Source of the DNA: Oscillospiraceae bacterium
GTDB taxonomy: Bacteria; Bacillota; Clostridia; Oscillospirales; Ruminococcaceae
Length of the DNA: 64,000 bases
Direction: 5' to 3'
NCBI GenBank assembly: GCA_017828975.1
Contig: JAGAJN010000031.1
Coordinates: 160,146 to 224,145, forward strand
The notes below the pieces were generated by a model. The model worked only from the letters and a program-made list of their open reading frames with translations, was not told the DNA's origin and did not search any database. Both the position numbers and the translations under genes were made by a program. Positions 16,473 through 24,397 of the stretch are shown piece by piece (position 1 is the first letter of the stretch; every line of letters begins with the position of its first letter).

Positions 16473-18446
16473 ATGATACTTTCAATCGAAAATATAAGCA
16501 AAATGTTCGGCGGAAATACGGTACTGAATAACGTTGCAATGACCATAGAGGACAGCGACCGCATAGGTCTTGTGGGAATAAACGGCTGCGGAAAATCCAC
16601 CCTTCTGAAAATTATCGTGGGCGATGAGGAACCGGAAACTCAGCCCAACCCCAATGAGGCGAGAATTTCCAAATGCAGCGGACTTTCCGTGGGCTTCCTG
16701 CGGCAGAATGCAGGGCTTGACCGTTCAAATTCCATTATTGAGGAGATGCGTTCGGTTTTCGCAAAGCTTTATGAGGTGCAGGACAGAATGCGTCAGCTTG
16801 AAACGGAAATGTCCGCCGAAAATGCCCATAAGGACGAAAAGCATTTCGAGGAGCTTTCGGGGGAATATGCGAAGCTTTCCGCATATTTTGAGTCCAACGA
16901 GGGCTATCTTATTGACGTGAACATCAACAAGGTGTTAAACGGTATGGGCTTTCCCCGTGAAACCTATGACCAGATAATCAGCACACTCAGCGGCGGTGAA
17001 AAGACACGTCTTGCGCTGGCAAAGCTGCTTCTGGAAAATCCCAAGCTGCTTATCCTTGACGAGCCGACAAACCATCTTGATTTTCAGACGGTCATGTGGC
17101 TGGAGGATTATCTTTCCGAGTATAAGGGTGCTTTGTTTATCGTATCTCACGACAGATATTTTCTGGACAAGCTGTGTACGTCCATCTGCGAGATAGAGCG
17201 GGGACGGCTTACGAGGTATAAGGGAAATTATTCGGCGTTTACCGTACAGAAGGAAGCAAATGTTGTCCGTCAGATGAAGGAATATGAGGCTCAGCAGGCG
17301 GAGATAGCAAAGCTTCAGGATTTTGTGGACAGAAATCTTGTCCGTGCCACCACGTCCAATATGGCGAAAAGCCGTATCAAAATGATAGAACGCATTGAGG
17401 AAAATCTCATTGAAAAGCCCATAACCTACGAAAAACAGGCGAAAATTCGGTTTGAATATGACATAGTGCCGCCTATCGACCTGCTGACTGTGAAAAATAT
17501 TGACGTGACCGTTGGCACAGGTTCGGACAGGAAAACTCTTGCGGATAATCTGTCCTTTGAGGTGAAAAGGGGAGATAAGCTTGCAATTATCGGTGCAAAC
17601 GGCATAGGAAAATCCTCCCTGTTAAAGGTGATACGTAAGGATATTCCCCACGCACACGGTACTGTGGAATGGACGAAAAACGTTAAAATTTCCTACTTCG
17701 ATCAGGAAAATTCTCAGCTGCACCCACAGAAAACCGTCATTGACGAAATTCACGACAGATGGCGGACAATGACCGAATTGCAGATACGTTCGCTTCTCGG
17801 CTGTGTGAGAATGACGGGAGAGAATGTGTTCAAGCAGGTAGGCGTTATCAGCGGCGGCGAGAGGGCTAAGCTTTGCTTTGCCATAATGATGCTGGAGCGG
17901 GGAAATGTGCTTATCCTTGACGAGCCTACAAACCATCTTGACCTTGCCACAAAGGAAGTTCTTGAGGAGGCTCTGGACGCATTCGACGGAACGATAATTT
18001 TCGTGTCCCACGACCGTTATTTACTCAACAAAATTGCCACGGGAATTCTGGAAATAACCGAAAACGGTGCGGAATATTTCAAGGGAGATTTCGATAATTA
18101 CATTTCCATTAAGCAGGAGCGTCAGGCGGCTCAGCAGAAAGCCGAGGACGCTGCCAAGGAGGAAAAGCAGCGTCAGGCGGCTGCGGAAAAGGGCGTGAAG
18201 GCGTACCGCACCAAGGAGCAGCGTGCCAGAGATGCGGAAAAGCGTCGCCGCATTAAGGAGCTTGAAGCCGAAATTGAGCGTATGGAGGGGGAAATGTCCG
18301 CTTTGCAGGAGGAAATGGCATCTCCCGAGGTTTGCGCCGATTATCAGCTGATGAATGAGAAATGTGCGGAATTTGAGCGGCTGAAAAATCTGTCCGCCGA
18401 ATATTCCGATGAATGGATAATGCTTTGTGAGGAGCTGGATTTATGA
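16473..18446 (+). CDS. ABC-F family ribosome-associated ATPase
   Basis: ABC-F proteins have two ATPase domains and no membrane part; they act on the ribosome E-site to relieve stalling or protect from antibiotics. This 657-residue copy has Walker A motifs GINGCGKST (about 35-43) and GANGIGKSS (about 374-382). The two signatures are LSGGEKTRL and ISGGERAKL, each followed by LILDEPTNHLD, and the linker between domains is Arg/Lys-rich. The C-terminus (about 545-657) is a charged coiled coil, as in YdiF/Uup types. Whether it is a housekeeping or resistance form cannot be told. It overlaps the next gene by 4 nt. Confidence 0.92.
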   Translation: MILSIENISKMFGGNTVLNNVAMTIEDSDRIGLVGINGCGKSTLLKIIVGDEEPETQPNPNEARISKCSGLSVGFLRQNAGLDRSNSIIEEMRSVFAKLYEVQDRMRQLETEMSAENAHKDEKHFEELSGEYAKLSAYFESNEGYLIDVNINKVLNGMGFPRETYDQIISTLSGGEKTRLALAKLLLENPKLLILDEPTNHLDFQTVMWLEDYLSEYKGALFIVSHDRYFLDKLCTSICEIERGRLTRYKGNYSAFTVQKEANVVRQMKEYEAQQAEIAKLQDFVDRNLVRATTSNMAKSRIKMIERIEENLIEKPITYEKQAKIRFEYDIVPPIDLLTVKNIDVTVGTGSDRKTLADNLSFEVKRGDKLAIIGANGIGKSSLLKVIRKDIPHAHGTVEWTKNVKISYFDQENSQLHPQKTVIDEIHDRWRTMTELQIRSLLGCVRMTGENVFKQVGVISGGERAKLCFAIMMLERGNVLILDEPTNHLDLATKEVLEEALDAFDGTIIFVSHDRYLLNKIATGILEITENGAEYFKGDFDNYISIKQERQAAQQKAEDAAKEEKQRQAAAEKGVKAYRTKEQRARDAEKRRRIKELEAEIERMEGEMSALQEEMASPEVCADYQLMNEKCAEFERLKNLSAEYSDEWIMLCEELDL

Positions 18447-19207
18447 TGAAGATAGATTTAACGGGGAAAAGGGCTATTGTCACCGGCGGCAGCGGCGGAC
18501 TTGGACGAACAATAGTCAGGACGCTTGCCGAGTGCGGTGCGGACGTTGCGGTGCATTACAATTCCGACAAGAAAAGTGCGGATATTCTGGTTGATGAGCT
18601 CAGAAATATGGGCAGAAAATGCGAGGCTTTTCAGGCGGATATTACCGATGAAGGCAGCGTTTACAAAATGCGGGACGATATTCAGGAAAGCTTCGGAATG
18701 CCCGATATTGTCATTGTAAATGCGGTCATTCAGTACGACAGAAAGCCGCTTCTGGAGCAGGACATCAAGGCGTATTACAGTCAGTTTGAAAGCTGCGTAA
18801 TGCAGATGGTGTATATGTCAAAGGCGTTTGTGCCGCACCTTATCAATCAGAATTACGGGCGAATGGTGGTTATGAACACCGAATGTTCCATTGCCGCCGA
18901 GCCGACATTTTCCGCTTATGTTGCCGCAAAAAGGGGTCTGGACGGAATTGTGCGTGTGCTTGCAAAGGAAGTTGGTCCCCACAATATTACCGTAAATCAG
19001 ATAGCCCCGGGCTGGACCATTACCGACAAGGAGCGTGAATGGGGCGTGAATCCCGCTCCCGAATACTGCGAAAGCGTCCCTCTCCGTCACCGTGGGACGG
19101 ACACCGATATTGCGAATATGGCGGCGTTTCTTTCCTCCGATTTAGCGGCGTTTACAACGGGTGCATTCATTCCCGTGGCGGGCGGTCGGGTCATGCCGTC
19201 AATATAA
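18443..19207 (+). CDS. SDR-family oxidoreductase
   Basis: This 254-residue short-chain dehydrogenase has a Rossmann motif TGGSGGLG (14-21) and YxxxK (Y159, K163 in SAYVAAKRG). At the usual catalytic Ser position, 13 residues before the Tyr, there is Thr (T146 of NTECS), with S149 nearby. The NNAG motif is changed to VNAV. It may still be active, since Thr can replace Ser in some SDRs, but this is unusual. The substrate is unknown. It overlaps the ABC-F gene by 4 nt and is followed 12 nt later by a SUKH-like gene. Confidence 0.85.
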   Translation: MMKIDLTGKRAIVTGGSGGLGRTIVRTLAECGADVAVHYNSDKKSADILVDELRNMGRKCEAFQADITDEGSVYKMRDDIQESFGMPDIVIVNAVIQYDRKPLLEQDIKAYYSQFESCVMQMVYMSKAFVPHLINQNYGRMVVMNTECSIAAEPTFSAYVAAKRGLDGIVRVLAKEVGPHNITVNQIAPGWTITDKEREWGVNPAPEYCESVPLRHRGTDTDIANMAAFLSSDLAAFTTGAFIPVAGGRVMPSI

Positions 19208-19219
19208 GGAGCTGACATT

Positions 19220-19705
19220 ATGGAAGCATTTGAAAAATTCATAAAAGCTGCGGAAAAATGCGGCTGGATAATCGAAAAGGGAAACGGCGAATTACATCTG
19301 CCGTCGCAGTATAAAAATATCCCCGAGGATTACAAGCGTATCATTAGGGAATATGCAAGGATTTCCAATTTCGAGGAGAACTGCTGGTTTATTCTCAATG
19401 AAGATCTGACCCAGTCCGACCCCGACATTTTTGCCTGGGACACATTCCAGAAAATGTCCTTAGAAGCCTGCGGGGACGAGGAGGAAAGAGCAGAGATTTC
19501 CGCTTGGTGGGACGATCATTTTCCTATTGCATTTTGCGTGGGCGGGGATTACTGCTACTATGCTATCGAGCTTTCCACGGGACGCATTGTGGAGGGTTGG
19601 GAGCCAGAGTTTGAAGAGGTAAATGTTTGTGCGGAAAATCTCGAAGAATTTTTTGCAAAAATCGTTGATGATGGGAATATTCTTTTAGGTGATCTGTTTA
19701 TTTGA
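19220..19705 (+). CDS. SMI1/KNR4 (SUKH)-like protein
   Basis: This 161-residue acidic protein has a SUKH-like layout: an N-terminal helical part with a PEDY motif (about 35), a central FPIAFCVGGDYCYYAIEL strand pair (about 100-117), and a final ENLEEFFAKI helix. SUKH proteins often act as immunity proteins against contact-dependent toxins, but many are standalone and of unknown role. No toxin gene is adjacent, so immunity is only a possibility. The start has AAGGAG 8 nt upstream. It may be cotranscribed with the small membrane protein that follows. Confidence 0.7.
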   Translation: MEAFEKFIKAAEKCGWIIEKGNGELHLPSQYKNIPEDYKRIIREYARISNFEENCWFILNEDLTQSDPDIFAWDTFQKMSLEACGDEEERAEISAWWDDHFPIAFCVGGDYCYYAIELSTGRIVEGWEPEFEEVNVCAENLEEFFAKIVDDGNILLGDLFI

Positions 19706-19718
19706 TGGGGGACATATG

Positions 19719-20111
19719 ATGGACGAAAAAGACGTTAATGAAAGGCTGCGGGAGCTTCGGCGTGAGGATATGATCGTGAAGGTCGTCAGTATTGTGATAT
19801 TCCTTATTCTTGCGGTGCTTTCGGCGGTCATAATGACAATCGGAGCCATCGCCCGTGCACCTATGAGCATCTGGGGTTCGCCGTATTATATTTCGGTAGA
19901 AAATATTTTTATTGGAAATGTGCTGGCTATTGTGGGAAATGCGCTGCCTGTATTAAATTTGCTGCTGAGTAAGGTTTTGTATTCAATGCATGGAGTTTCC
20001 GAGCGAAAAATTTGTATAGCGACTCTTGTGCTGATACTTCTTCTGTTTGCGTACAATGTTATTGACCTTATCAACGTTATTCCTACATATTCAACTGCCA
20101 CATGGCAATAA
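19719..20111 (+). CDS. Small membrane protein, 130 aa, unknown
   Basis: No family is recognised. After a charged N-terminus (MDEKDVNERLRELRRED) come three hydrophobic stretches: about 20-45, 60-85 and 95-112. The protein is probably inserted in the inner membrane. The start is placed at the second ATG of an ATGATG pair because GGGGGA lies 6 nt before it. It follows the SUKH-like gene by 13 nt and is closed by a strong terminator, so the two probably share a transcript. Confidence 0.65.
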   Translation: MDEKDVNERLRELRREDMIVKVVSIVIFLILAVLSAVIMTIGAIARAPMSIWGSPYYISVENIFIGNVLAIVGNALPVLNLLLSKVLYSMHGVSERKICIATLVLILLLFAYNVIDLINVIPTYSTATWQ

Positions 20112-20115
20112 CAAA

Positions 20116-20150
20116 ACCGCCGTATGAACGAACATACGGCGGTGTTTTTT
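20116..20150 (+). terminator. Terminator after the small membrane protein gene
   Basis: Perfect 11-bp stem ACCGCCGTATG (20116-20126) and its complement (20133-20143), 6-nt loop, then GTTTTTT. Confidence 0.9.
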
Positions 20151-20577
20151 ATGTAAAATCTATCTCAAATCGTCTGCCGTGGGACATCAGAATTCCATCG
20201 GTCAGCTTTATTTTGAGAATACAGGTGTTGGGGTCGTCCTCATTGACATGACCGTTGCTGTACCATTCCGAAAAGGCGGCACGCAGCTTTTGCATGATGG
20301 GGGCGTTCATTGCATCGGATACTGCTCCGATATTTTCGCCCTTGCCGTGAGCGGTGAACCATTCGCCGCATATTGCAACGGTGGGGTTTTCCGCAATATG
20401 CTGCATTTTGTTGGACAGGGCATAGGTCACGCAGTAGAAACAGCCGTCCTCATAGTACGCATTGACCGAACGGACATAGGGAACGCCGCCGCTGACGGTC
20501 GCAACCGCTATCAGCGAATCCTTGCCGAAGCGTTCGTCCATTATCTGCTTTGTTTCGGAAGTAAGTTTTTCGCTCAT
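20149..20577 (-). CDS. Pyridoxamine 5'-phosphate oxidase-fold protein
   Basis: This 142-residue protein has the split-barrel flavin-binding fold of the PNPOx-like family: LIAVATVSGGVPYVRSVNAY (about 22-41) and ENPTVAICGEWFTAHGKGENIG (about 62-83; beta-strand and flavin-contact region). Members bind FMN, F420 or heme, and the substrate is not predictable from sequence. AAGGAGATG precedes the start. It is a single gene between two terminators. Confidence 0.85.
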   Translation of the reverse strand: MSEKLTSETKQIMDERFGKDSLIAVATVSGGVPYVRSVNAYYEDGCFYCVTYALSNKMQHIAENPTVAICGEWFTAHGKGENIGAVSDAMNAPIMQKLRAAFSEWYSNGHVNEDDPNTCILKIKLTDGILMSHGRRFEIDFT

Positions 20578-20599
20578 ATTGTCATCTCCTTAAAAGAAC

Positions 20600-20632
20600 A
20601 CCGCAGATTTCAGTGAATGTGAGATCTGCGGT
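20600..20632 (-). terminator. Terminator of the nfn operon
   Basis: 9-bp stem ACCGCAGAT (20600-20608) with its complement (20624-20632). On the minus strand it is followed by GTTCTTTT, just downstream of the nfnB stop. Confidence 0.75.
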
Positions 20633-20654
20633 GAAATGTTTTATGGAAAAAATA

Positions 20655-22046
20655 TCAGTTCTTAGACTTGATGTACTCGTCGATAGCCTTTGCAGCGTCC
20701 TTGCCTGCGCCCATAGCGAGGATAACGGTAGCTGCGCCCGTTACAGCGTCGCCGCCTGCGAATACGCCCTCTCTGGAGGTCGCACCTGTTGCTTCATCGG
20801 CAACGATACAGCCGTGACGGTTGGTGTCAAGTCCCTCGGTGGTGGACTTGATAAGGGGATTGGGAGAAGTACCGATGGACATTATCATGCAGTCAACATC
20901 AATAACGAACTCGGAATCGGGCTTAACAACGGGACGGCGTCTGCCGGAATCATCGGGTTCGCCAAGCTCCATTTCAACGCACTTGATGCCCTTAACAAAG
21001 CCGTTTTCATCTCCGAGAACTTCAACGGGATTGGTGAGAGTCTTGAAGATAACGCCCTCTTCCTCTGCATGCTCGATCTCTTCCTTACGGGCAGGAAGCT
21101 CCTCCATACCTCTTCTGTAAACGATGTATACCTTTTCCGCACCAAGACGGAGAGCACTTCTTGCAGCATCCATAGCAACGTTACCGCCGCCTACTACTGC
21201 AACGTTTGTATTCTTCTTGATAGGAGTATCGGAGCCTTCCCTGTAAGCCTTCATCAGGTTTACACGGGTGAGGAACTCGTTAGCGGAGTAAACGCCCTTA
21301 AGGGACTCGCCGGGGATACCCATAAATCTGGGCAGACCTGCGCCCGAGCCGATAAATACAGCCTCAAAGCCTTCCTCAAACAGCTCGTCAACGGTTTCTA
21401 CCTTTCCGATTACCATGTTAGTTTCAATCTCAACGCCCATTGCCTTCAGGCTGTCAACTTCCTTCTGAACGATAGCCTTAGGCAGTCTGAACTCGGGGAT
21501 ACCGTATACGAGAACGCCGCCTGCAAGATGAAGAGCCTCGAAAACAGTTACCTTGTAGCCCATCTTAGCCAGGTCGCCTGCACAGGTAAGACCTGCGGGG
21601 CCTGCGCCTACAACTGCGACCCTGTGTCCGTTGGAAGTGGGGACCTCGGGAGAAGCGTTTACATTTGCATTGTGCCAGTCGGAAACAAATCTTTCCAGTC
21701 TGCCGATAGCGACAGGCTCGCCCTTGATTCCTCTTACGCACTTGGACTCGCACTGTGTTTCCTGAGGGCAAACACGTCCGCAGACAGCGGGGAGAGAGCT
21801 GGACTTCGCGATTATCTGATATGCGCCCTCGAAATCCGACTCCTTTACCTTTGAGATAAATTCGGGAATGTCGATAGCAACGGGACAGCCGCCTACGCAA
21901 GGCTTGTTCTTGCAGTTAAGGCATCTGTTTGCTTCGTCAACTGCCTGCTCGGGTGTATAGCCGAGAGTAACTTCCTTGAAGTTTTTATTGCGGACATCGG
22001 GTGCCTGAGAGGGCATTTCATTCTTTTTAAGTGACATATTAGCCAT
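20655..22046 (-). CDS. nfnB: NADPH-binding large subunit of the bifurcating transhydrogenase (GltA-like)
   Basis: NfnB (NfnL) with NfnA catalyses NADH-dependent reduced ferredoxin:NADP+ oxidoreduction, a reversible electron-bifurcating reaction central to Clostridia. This 463-residue protein resembles the glutamate synthase small subunit. It has an N-terminal [4Fe-4S] region (CLNCKNKPCVGGCP and CGRVCPQETQCESKC), an FAD motif VAVVGAGPAGLTCAGDL (about 144-160), a second VAVVGGGNVAMDAARSA motif, and a C-terminal GGDAVTGAATVI FAD segment. It follows nfnA by 24 nt. The pairing with nfnA, and the absence of a gltB large subunit nearby, favours Nfn over glutamate synthase. Confidence 0.9.
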   Translation of the reverse strand: MANMSLKKNEMPSQAPDVRNKNFKEVTLGYTPEQAVDEANRCLNCKNKPCVGGCPVAIDIPEFISKVKESDFEGAYQIIAKSSSLPAVCGRVCPQETQCESKCVRGIKGEPVAIGRLERFVSDWHNANVNASPEVPTSNGHRVAVVGAGPAGLTCAGDLAKMGYKVTVFEALHLAGGVLVYGIPEFRLPKAIVQKEVDSLKAMGVEIETNMVIGKVETVDELFEEGFEAVFIGSGAGLPRFMGIPGESLKGVYSANEFLTRVNLMKAYREGSDTPIKKNTNVAVVGGGNVAMDAARSALRLGAEKVYIVYRRGMEELPARKEEIEHAEEEGVIFKTLTNPVEVLGDENGFVKGIKCVEMELGEPDDSGRRRPVVKPDSEFVIDVDCMIMSIGTSPNPLIKSTTEGLDTNRHGCIVADEATGATSREGVFAGGDAVTGAATVILAMGAGKDAAKAIDEYIKSKN

Positions 22047-22070
22047 TTTCTGATCTTCCTTTACAGTAAA

Positions 22071-22907
22071 TTATGCGTTCTTGAACAGATTGCAGGTTTC
22101 CTCGTGACGCTGACGTTCAAAGGGCTTGTACATAGTGGAACGAGCCATAGCTTCGTCAAAGTCAACAAGATGTCCGTCAAAATCGGGGCCGTCAACACAG
22201 GCAAACTTTGTTTCGCCGCCAACGGTAAGACGGCAGCCGCCGCACATTCCCGTGCCGTCGATCATAATGGGGTTCATAGAAACAACGGTCTTTACGCCGT
22301 ACTCCTTAGTGAGGGCGCATACGAATTTCATCATGATAAGGGGACCGATAGCGATGACCTCGTCATACTGATTTCCCGCTTCGATAAGCTCCTTCAAAGC
22401 GTTGGTAACAAGACCCTTTTCGCCGTAGGAACCGTCGTCGGTCATCATCTTGAGAATGTCGCTGGAAGCCTTGAATTCGTCCTCAAGGATAACGAGATCC
22501 TTGTTTCTGAATCCGACGATAGAATGTACCTCACAGCCCAAAGAATGGAGCTTCTTTGCGATAGGATATGCAATAGCACAGCCAACGCCGCCGCCCACAA
22601 CAGCGACCTTTTTCAGTCCGTCAACGTGAGAGGGAACGCCCAGAGGACCAACAAAGTCCTGAATGAACTCGCCCTCGTTCTTGTGGTTCAGCTTTTCGGT
22701 GGTTGCACCTACTATCTGGAAGATGATGGTGACAGTGCCCTTTTCACGGTCAAAATCCGCAACGGTCAGGGGAATTCTTTCACCGTTTTCATCTACCCTG
22801 AGAATGATAAACTGCCCCGGCTCTGCTTTCTTAGCAACCTTGGGAGCTTCGATCTCCATCAAAGTAACAGTGGGATTAAGCTCTTTTTTTCTTACAATCT
22901 TATACAT
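22071..22907 (-). CDS. nfnA: NADH-binding small subunit of the bifurcating transhydrogenase
   Basis: This 278-residue protein belongs to the PyrK/sulfide-dehydrogenase-type FAD/NAD(P)-binding family with a C-terminal [2Fe-2S] cluster. Cluster ligands lie in GTGMCGGCRLTVGGETKFACVDGP near 220-243. An FAD motif EPGQFIILRVDENGERIPLT precedes the NAD motif VAVVGGGVGCAIAYPIAK. With nfnB it forms the heterodimeric NfnAB complex. The order nfnA-nfnB matches known Clostridia operons. The ribosome site is AAAGGAC, 7 nt before ATG. Confidence 0.9.
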   Translation of the reverse strand: MYKIVRKKELNPTVTLMEIEAPKVAKKAEPGQFIILRVDENGERIPLTVADFDREKGTVTIIFQIVGATTEKLNHKNEGEFIQDFVGPLGVPSHVDGLKKVAVVGGGVGCAIAYPIAKKLHSLGCEVHSIVGFRNKDLVILEDEFKASSDILKMMTDDGSYGEKGLVTNALKELIEAGNQYDEVIAIGPLIMMKFVCALTKEYGVKTVVSMNPIMIDGTGMCGGCRLTVGGETKFACVDGPDFDGHLVDFDEAMARSTMYKPFERQRHEETCNLFKNA

Positions 22908-23040
22908 ATTTTCAGTCCTTTACTTAATATCCGCAAAAGATCAGCGGAAGGATTACACCGAAAATTACAGCCAAAAAACTCCAACCATAAAGAAAATCTT
23001 TGTTTAAAACGTCGAATTTTCAGTTACTATAATTTTACCA

Positions 23041-23069
23041 TTTACAAACGGTTTTGTGTAATGTATAAT
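23041..23069 (+). promoter_or_regulatory. Promoter of the LysR-family gene
   Basis: TTTACA (23041-23046) and TATAAT (23064-23069) are 17 nt apart. The resulting leader of about 60 nt contains ATATTC/GGAATA partial dyads that could be operator sites. Confidence 0.6.
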
Positions 23070-23134
23070 TTATATATGGGATATTCTTTTTGGGAATAGC
23101 ATCGCTATACTATTATATAAGGTCGTGAGATAGA

Positions 23135-24016
23135 ATGAACATTTCACATATCAAATATATTGCGGAAATTGAGAAAACGGGTTCGATCACCAAGGCGGCA
23201 GCCAATCTGTTTATGGGACAGCCAAATCTCAGCAAGGCAGTCCGTGAGCTGGAAAACGAGCTGGGGATAAAGATCTTCCGACGAACCACCAAGGGCGTTG
23301 AGCCAACGTCGGAAGGGCGGGAGTTCATAGAAAAGGCAAAGTCGGTGCTGGCGCAGTTCTGCGAGCTGGAGGGGGCTTACAGGTCTGCGGAAACGGCAGC
23401 TAAGCGTCTGTCTGTGTCGGGGGTTTACAGCGGATATATTTCCAAGGCTATCGGGAGATTTGCGGTTTATGCGTCGGACTGCAGCTGCGAATTTTCAGAA
23501 GCCGACCTGCACAGCACGCTGAAAAACGTGTCGGAGGGATATGCCGACATCGGTATCGTCCGATTTGCCGCCGATGAGAATGACGCAGACAGCTATCCGA
23601 GGGAGATAGACGAGCTGGGATTGTCCCGGGAATTGGTGGGAATTTTCCGTCCCTGTGTTATGCTGAGCGGCGAAAATGCTCTTGCACATTCGGAAACCGT
23701 TTCAATAGCCTCCCTCTGCGGCTGTACGGAGATAGCTTCACCGTCATGGAACGGCGGGACGCAGTCGGGGATAGATTTCAGCCGACCGACAATTTCCGTG
23801 CCGGGCGGTCAGGCGGTTTCGCTCTTGCGTACTGTGAAAAACGGATTTTTTGTTACAGCTCCCGTTGGGGACAGCCTGCTTGAAGGCAGCGGTCTGATAT
23901 GCCGTCCTATGGCAGATTCCCGGAGCAGCTTCTGTGATATGATAGTTTACCGTAGGGGACGGGAATTGTCCGCCGAGCAGAGGTCATTTTGCGATATTCT
24001 GAAAACAAAATGCTGA
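23135..24016 (+). CDS. LysR-family transcriptional regulator
   Basis: This 293-residue protein has an N-terminal winged helix-turn-helix (residues 1-60; GSITKAAANLFMGQPNLSKA at about 17-36) and a C-terminal periplasmic-binding-like effector domain. It is divergent from the nfnA-nfnB operon with a 227-nt shared intergenic region, the usual position for a LysR protein that controls its divergent neighbour. Regulation of nfnAB is a plausible inference; the effector is unknown. Confidence 0.9.
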   Translation: MNISHIKYIAEIEKTGSITKAAANLFMGQPNLSKAVRELENELGIKIFRRTTKGVEPTSEGREFIEKAKSVLAQFCELEGAYRSAETAAKRLSVSGVYSGYISKAIGRFAVYASDCSCEFSEADLHSTLKNVSEGYADIGIVRFAADENDADSYPREIDELGLSRELVGIFRPCVMLSGENALAHSETVSIASLCGCTEIASPSWNGGTQSGIDFSRPTISVPGGQAVSLLRTVKNGFFVTAPVGDSLLEGSGLICRPMADSRSSFCDMIVYRRGRELSAEQRSFCDILKTKC

Positions 24017-24072
24017 TGAAAAACTGTCTGCCCTGTATTGGGCAGATTTTATTAAATAATGAGTAAATACTA

Positions 24073-24101
24073 TTGACATTTATCGCAATATATGGTAAAC
24101 T
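24073..24101 (+). promoter_or_regulatory. Upstream promoter P1 of the export operon
   Basis: TTGACA (24073-24078), 17-nt spacer, TAAACT (24096-24101). The -10 is bracketed by an inverted repeat with CGCAA (24084-24088) and TTGCG (24106-24110), the geometry of an operator that would block RNA polymerase. Confidence 0.55.
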
Positions 24102-24316
24102 ATACTTGCGTTATGGTGAGAATTAATATTGTATAAGAAAATATTGAAGCAAATCTTTATGTTTTTCTTAGACTTTTTAAAGGATTTTCTTAGGATAAGT
24201 CCCTATAATGATTATCATAATGAATATTCTGCATAAAAAAAGACAATTGTCATAATATCTGTATTATGTCACATAGTACAGTTAAAACAGATGGCAAATA
24301 TTATGCAAAATGCTGA

Positions 24317-24345
24317 TTGACAAAAGATATTATAGATGATATAAT
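24317..24345 (+). promoter_or_regulatory. Consensus promoter P2 of the export operon
   Basis: Perfect TTGACA (24317-24322) and TATAAT (24340-24345) with a 17-nt spacer, 52 nt before the ATG at 24398. This is a strong housekeeping promoter, and it excludes the GTG/ATG frame extension that starts at 24317. Confidence 0.85.
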
Positions 24346-24397
24346 ATGGACGATTTCAAAAACACAAAAATCCAGACTATATAAAGGAGTAATTCAT

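Larger units (their letters stand above)
24017..24397 (+). promoter_or_regulatory. Long AT-rich control region of the export operon
   Basis: This 381-nt gap holds no convincing gene. It carries two promoters (24073-24101 and 24317-24345), an inverted repeat CGCAATATA/TATACTTGCG (24084-24110) around the upstream -10, a repeated TTTTCTTAG (about 24163 and 24184), and an ATGAT-T-ATCAT dyad near 24208. A 25-codon ATG frame at about 24159 lacks a ribosome site. The density of dyads suggests regulation of the efflux operon. Confidence 0.5.

Noticed and set aside
20613-21854. 413-aa plus-strand ORF antisense to nfnB
   Set aside because: It is a composition shadow of nfnB; it lacks a ribosome site and family match, while nfnB shows complete motifs.
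24159-24236. 25-codon ATG frame rich in Phe upstream of the export operon
   Set aside because: No ribosome site, no terminator-antiterminator pairing after it, and a good promoter lies downstream of it.
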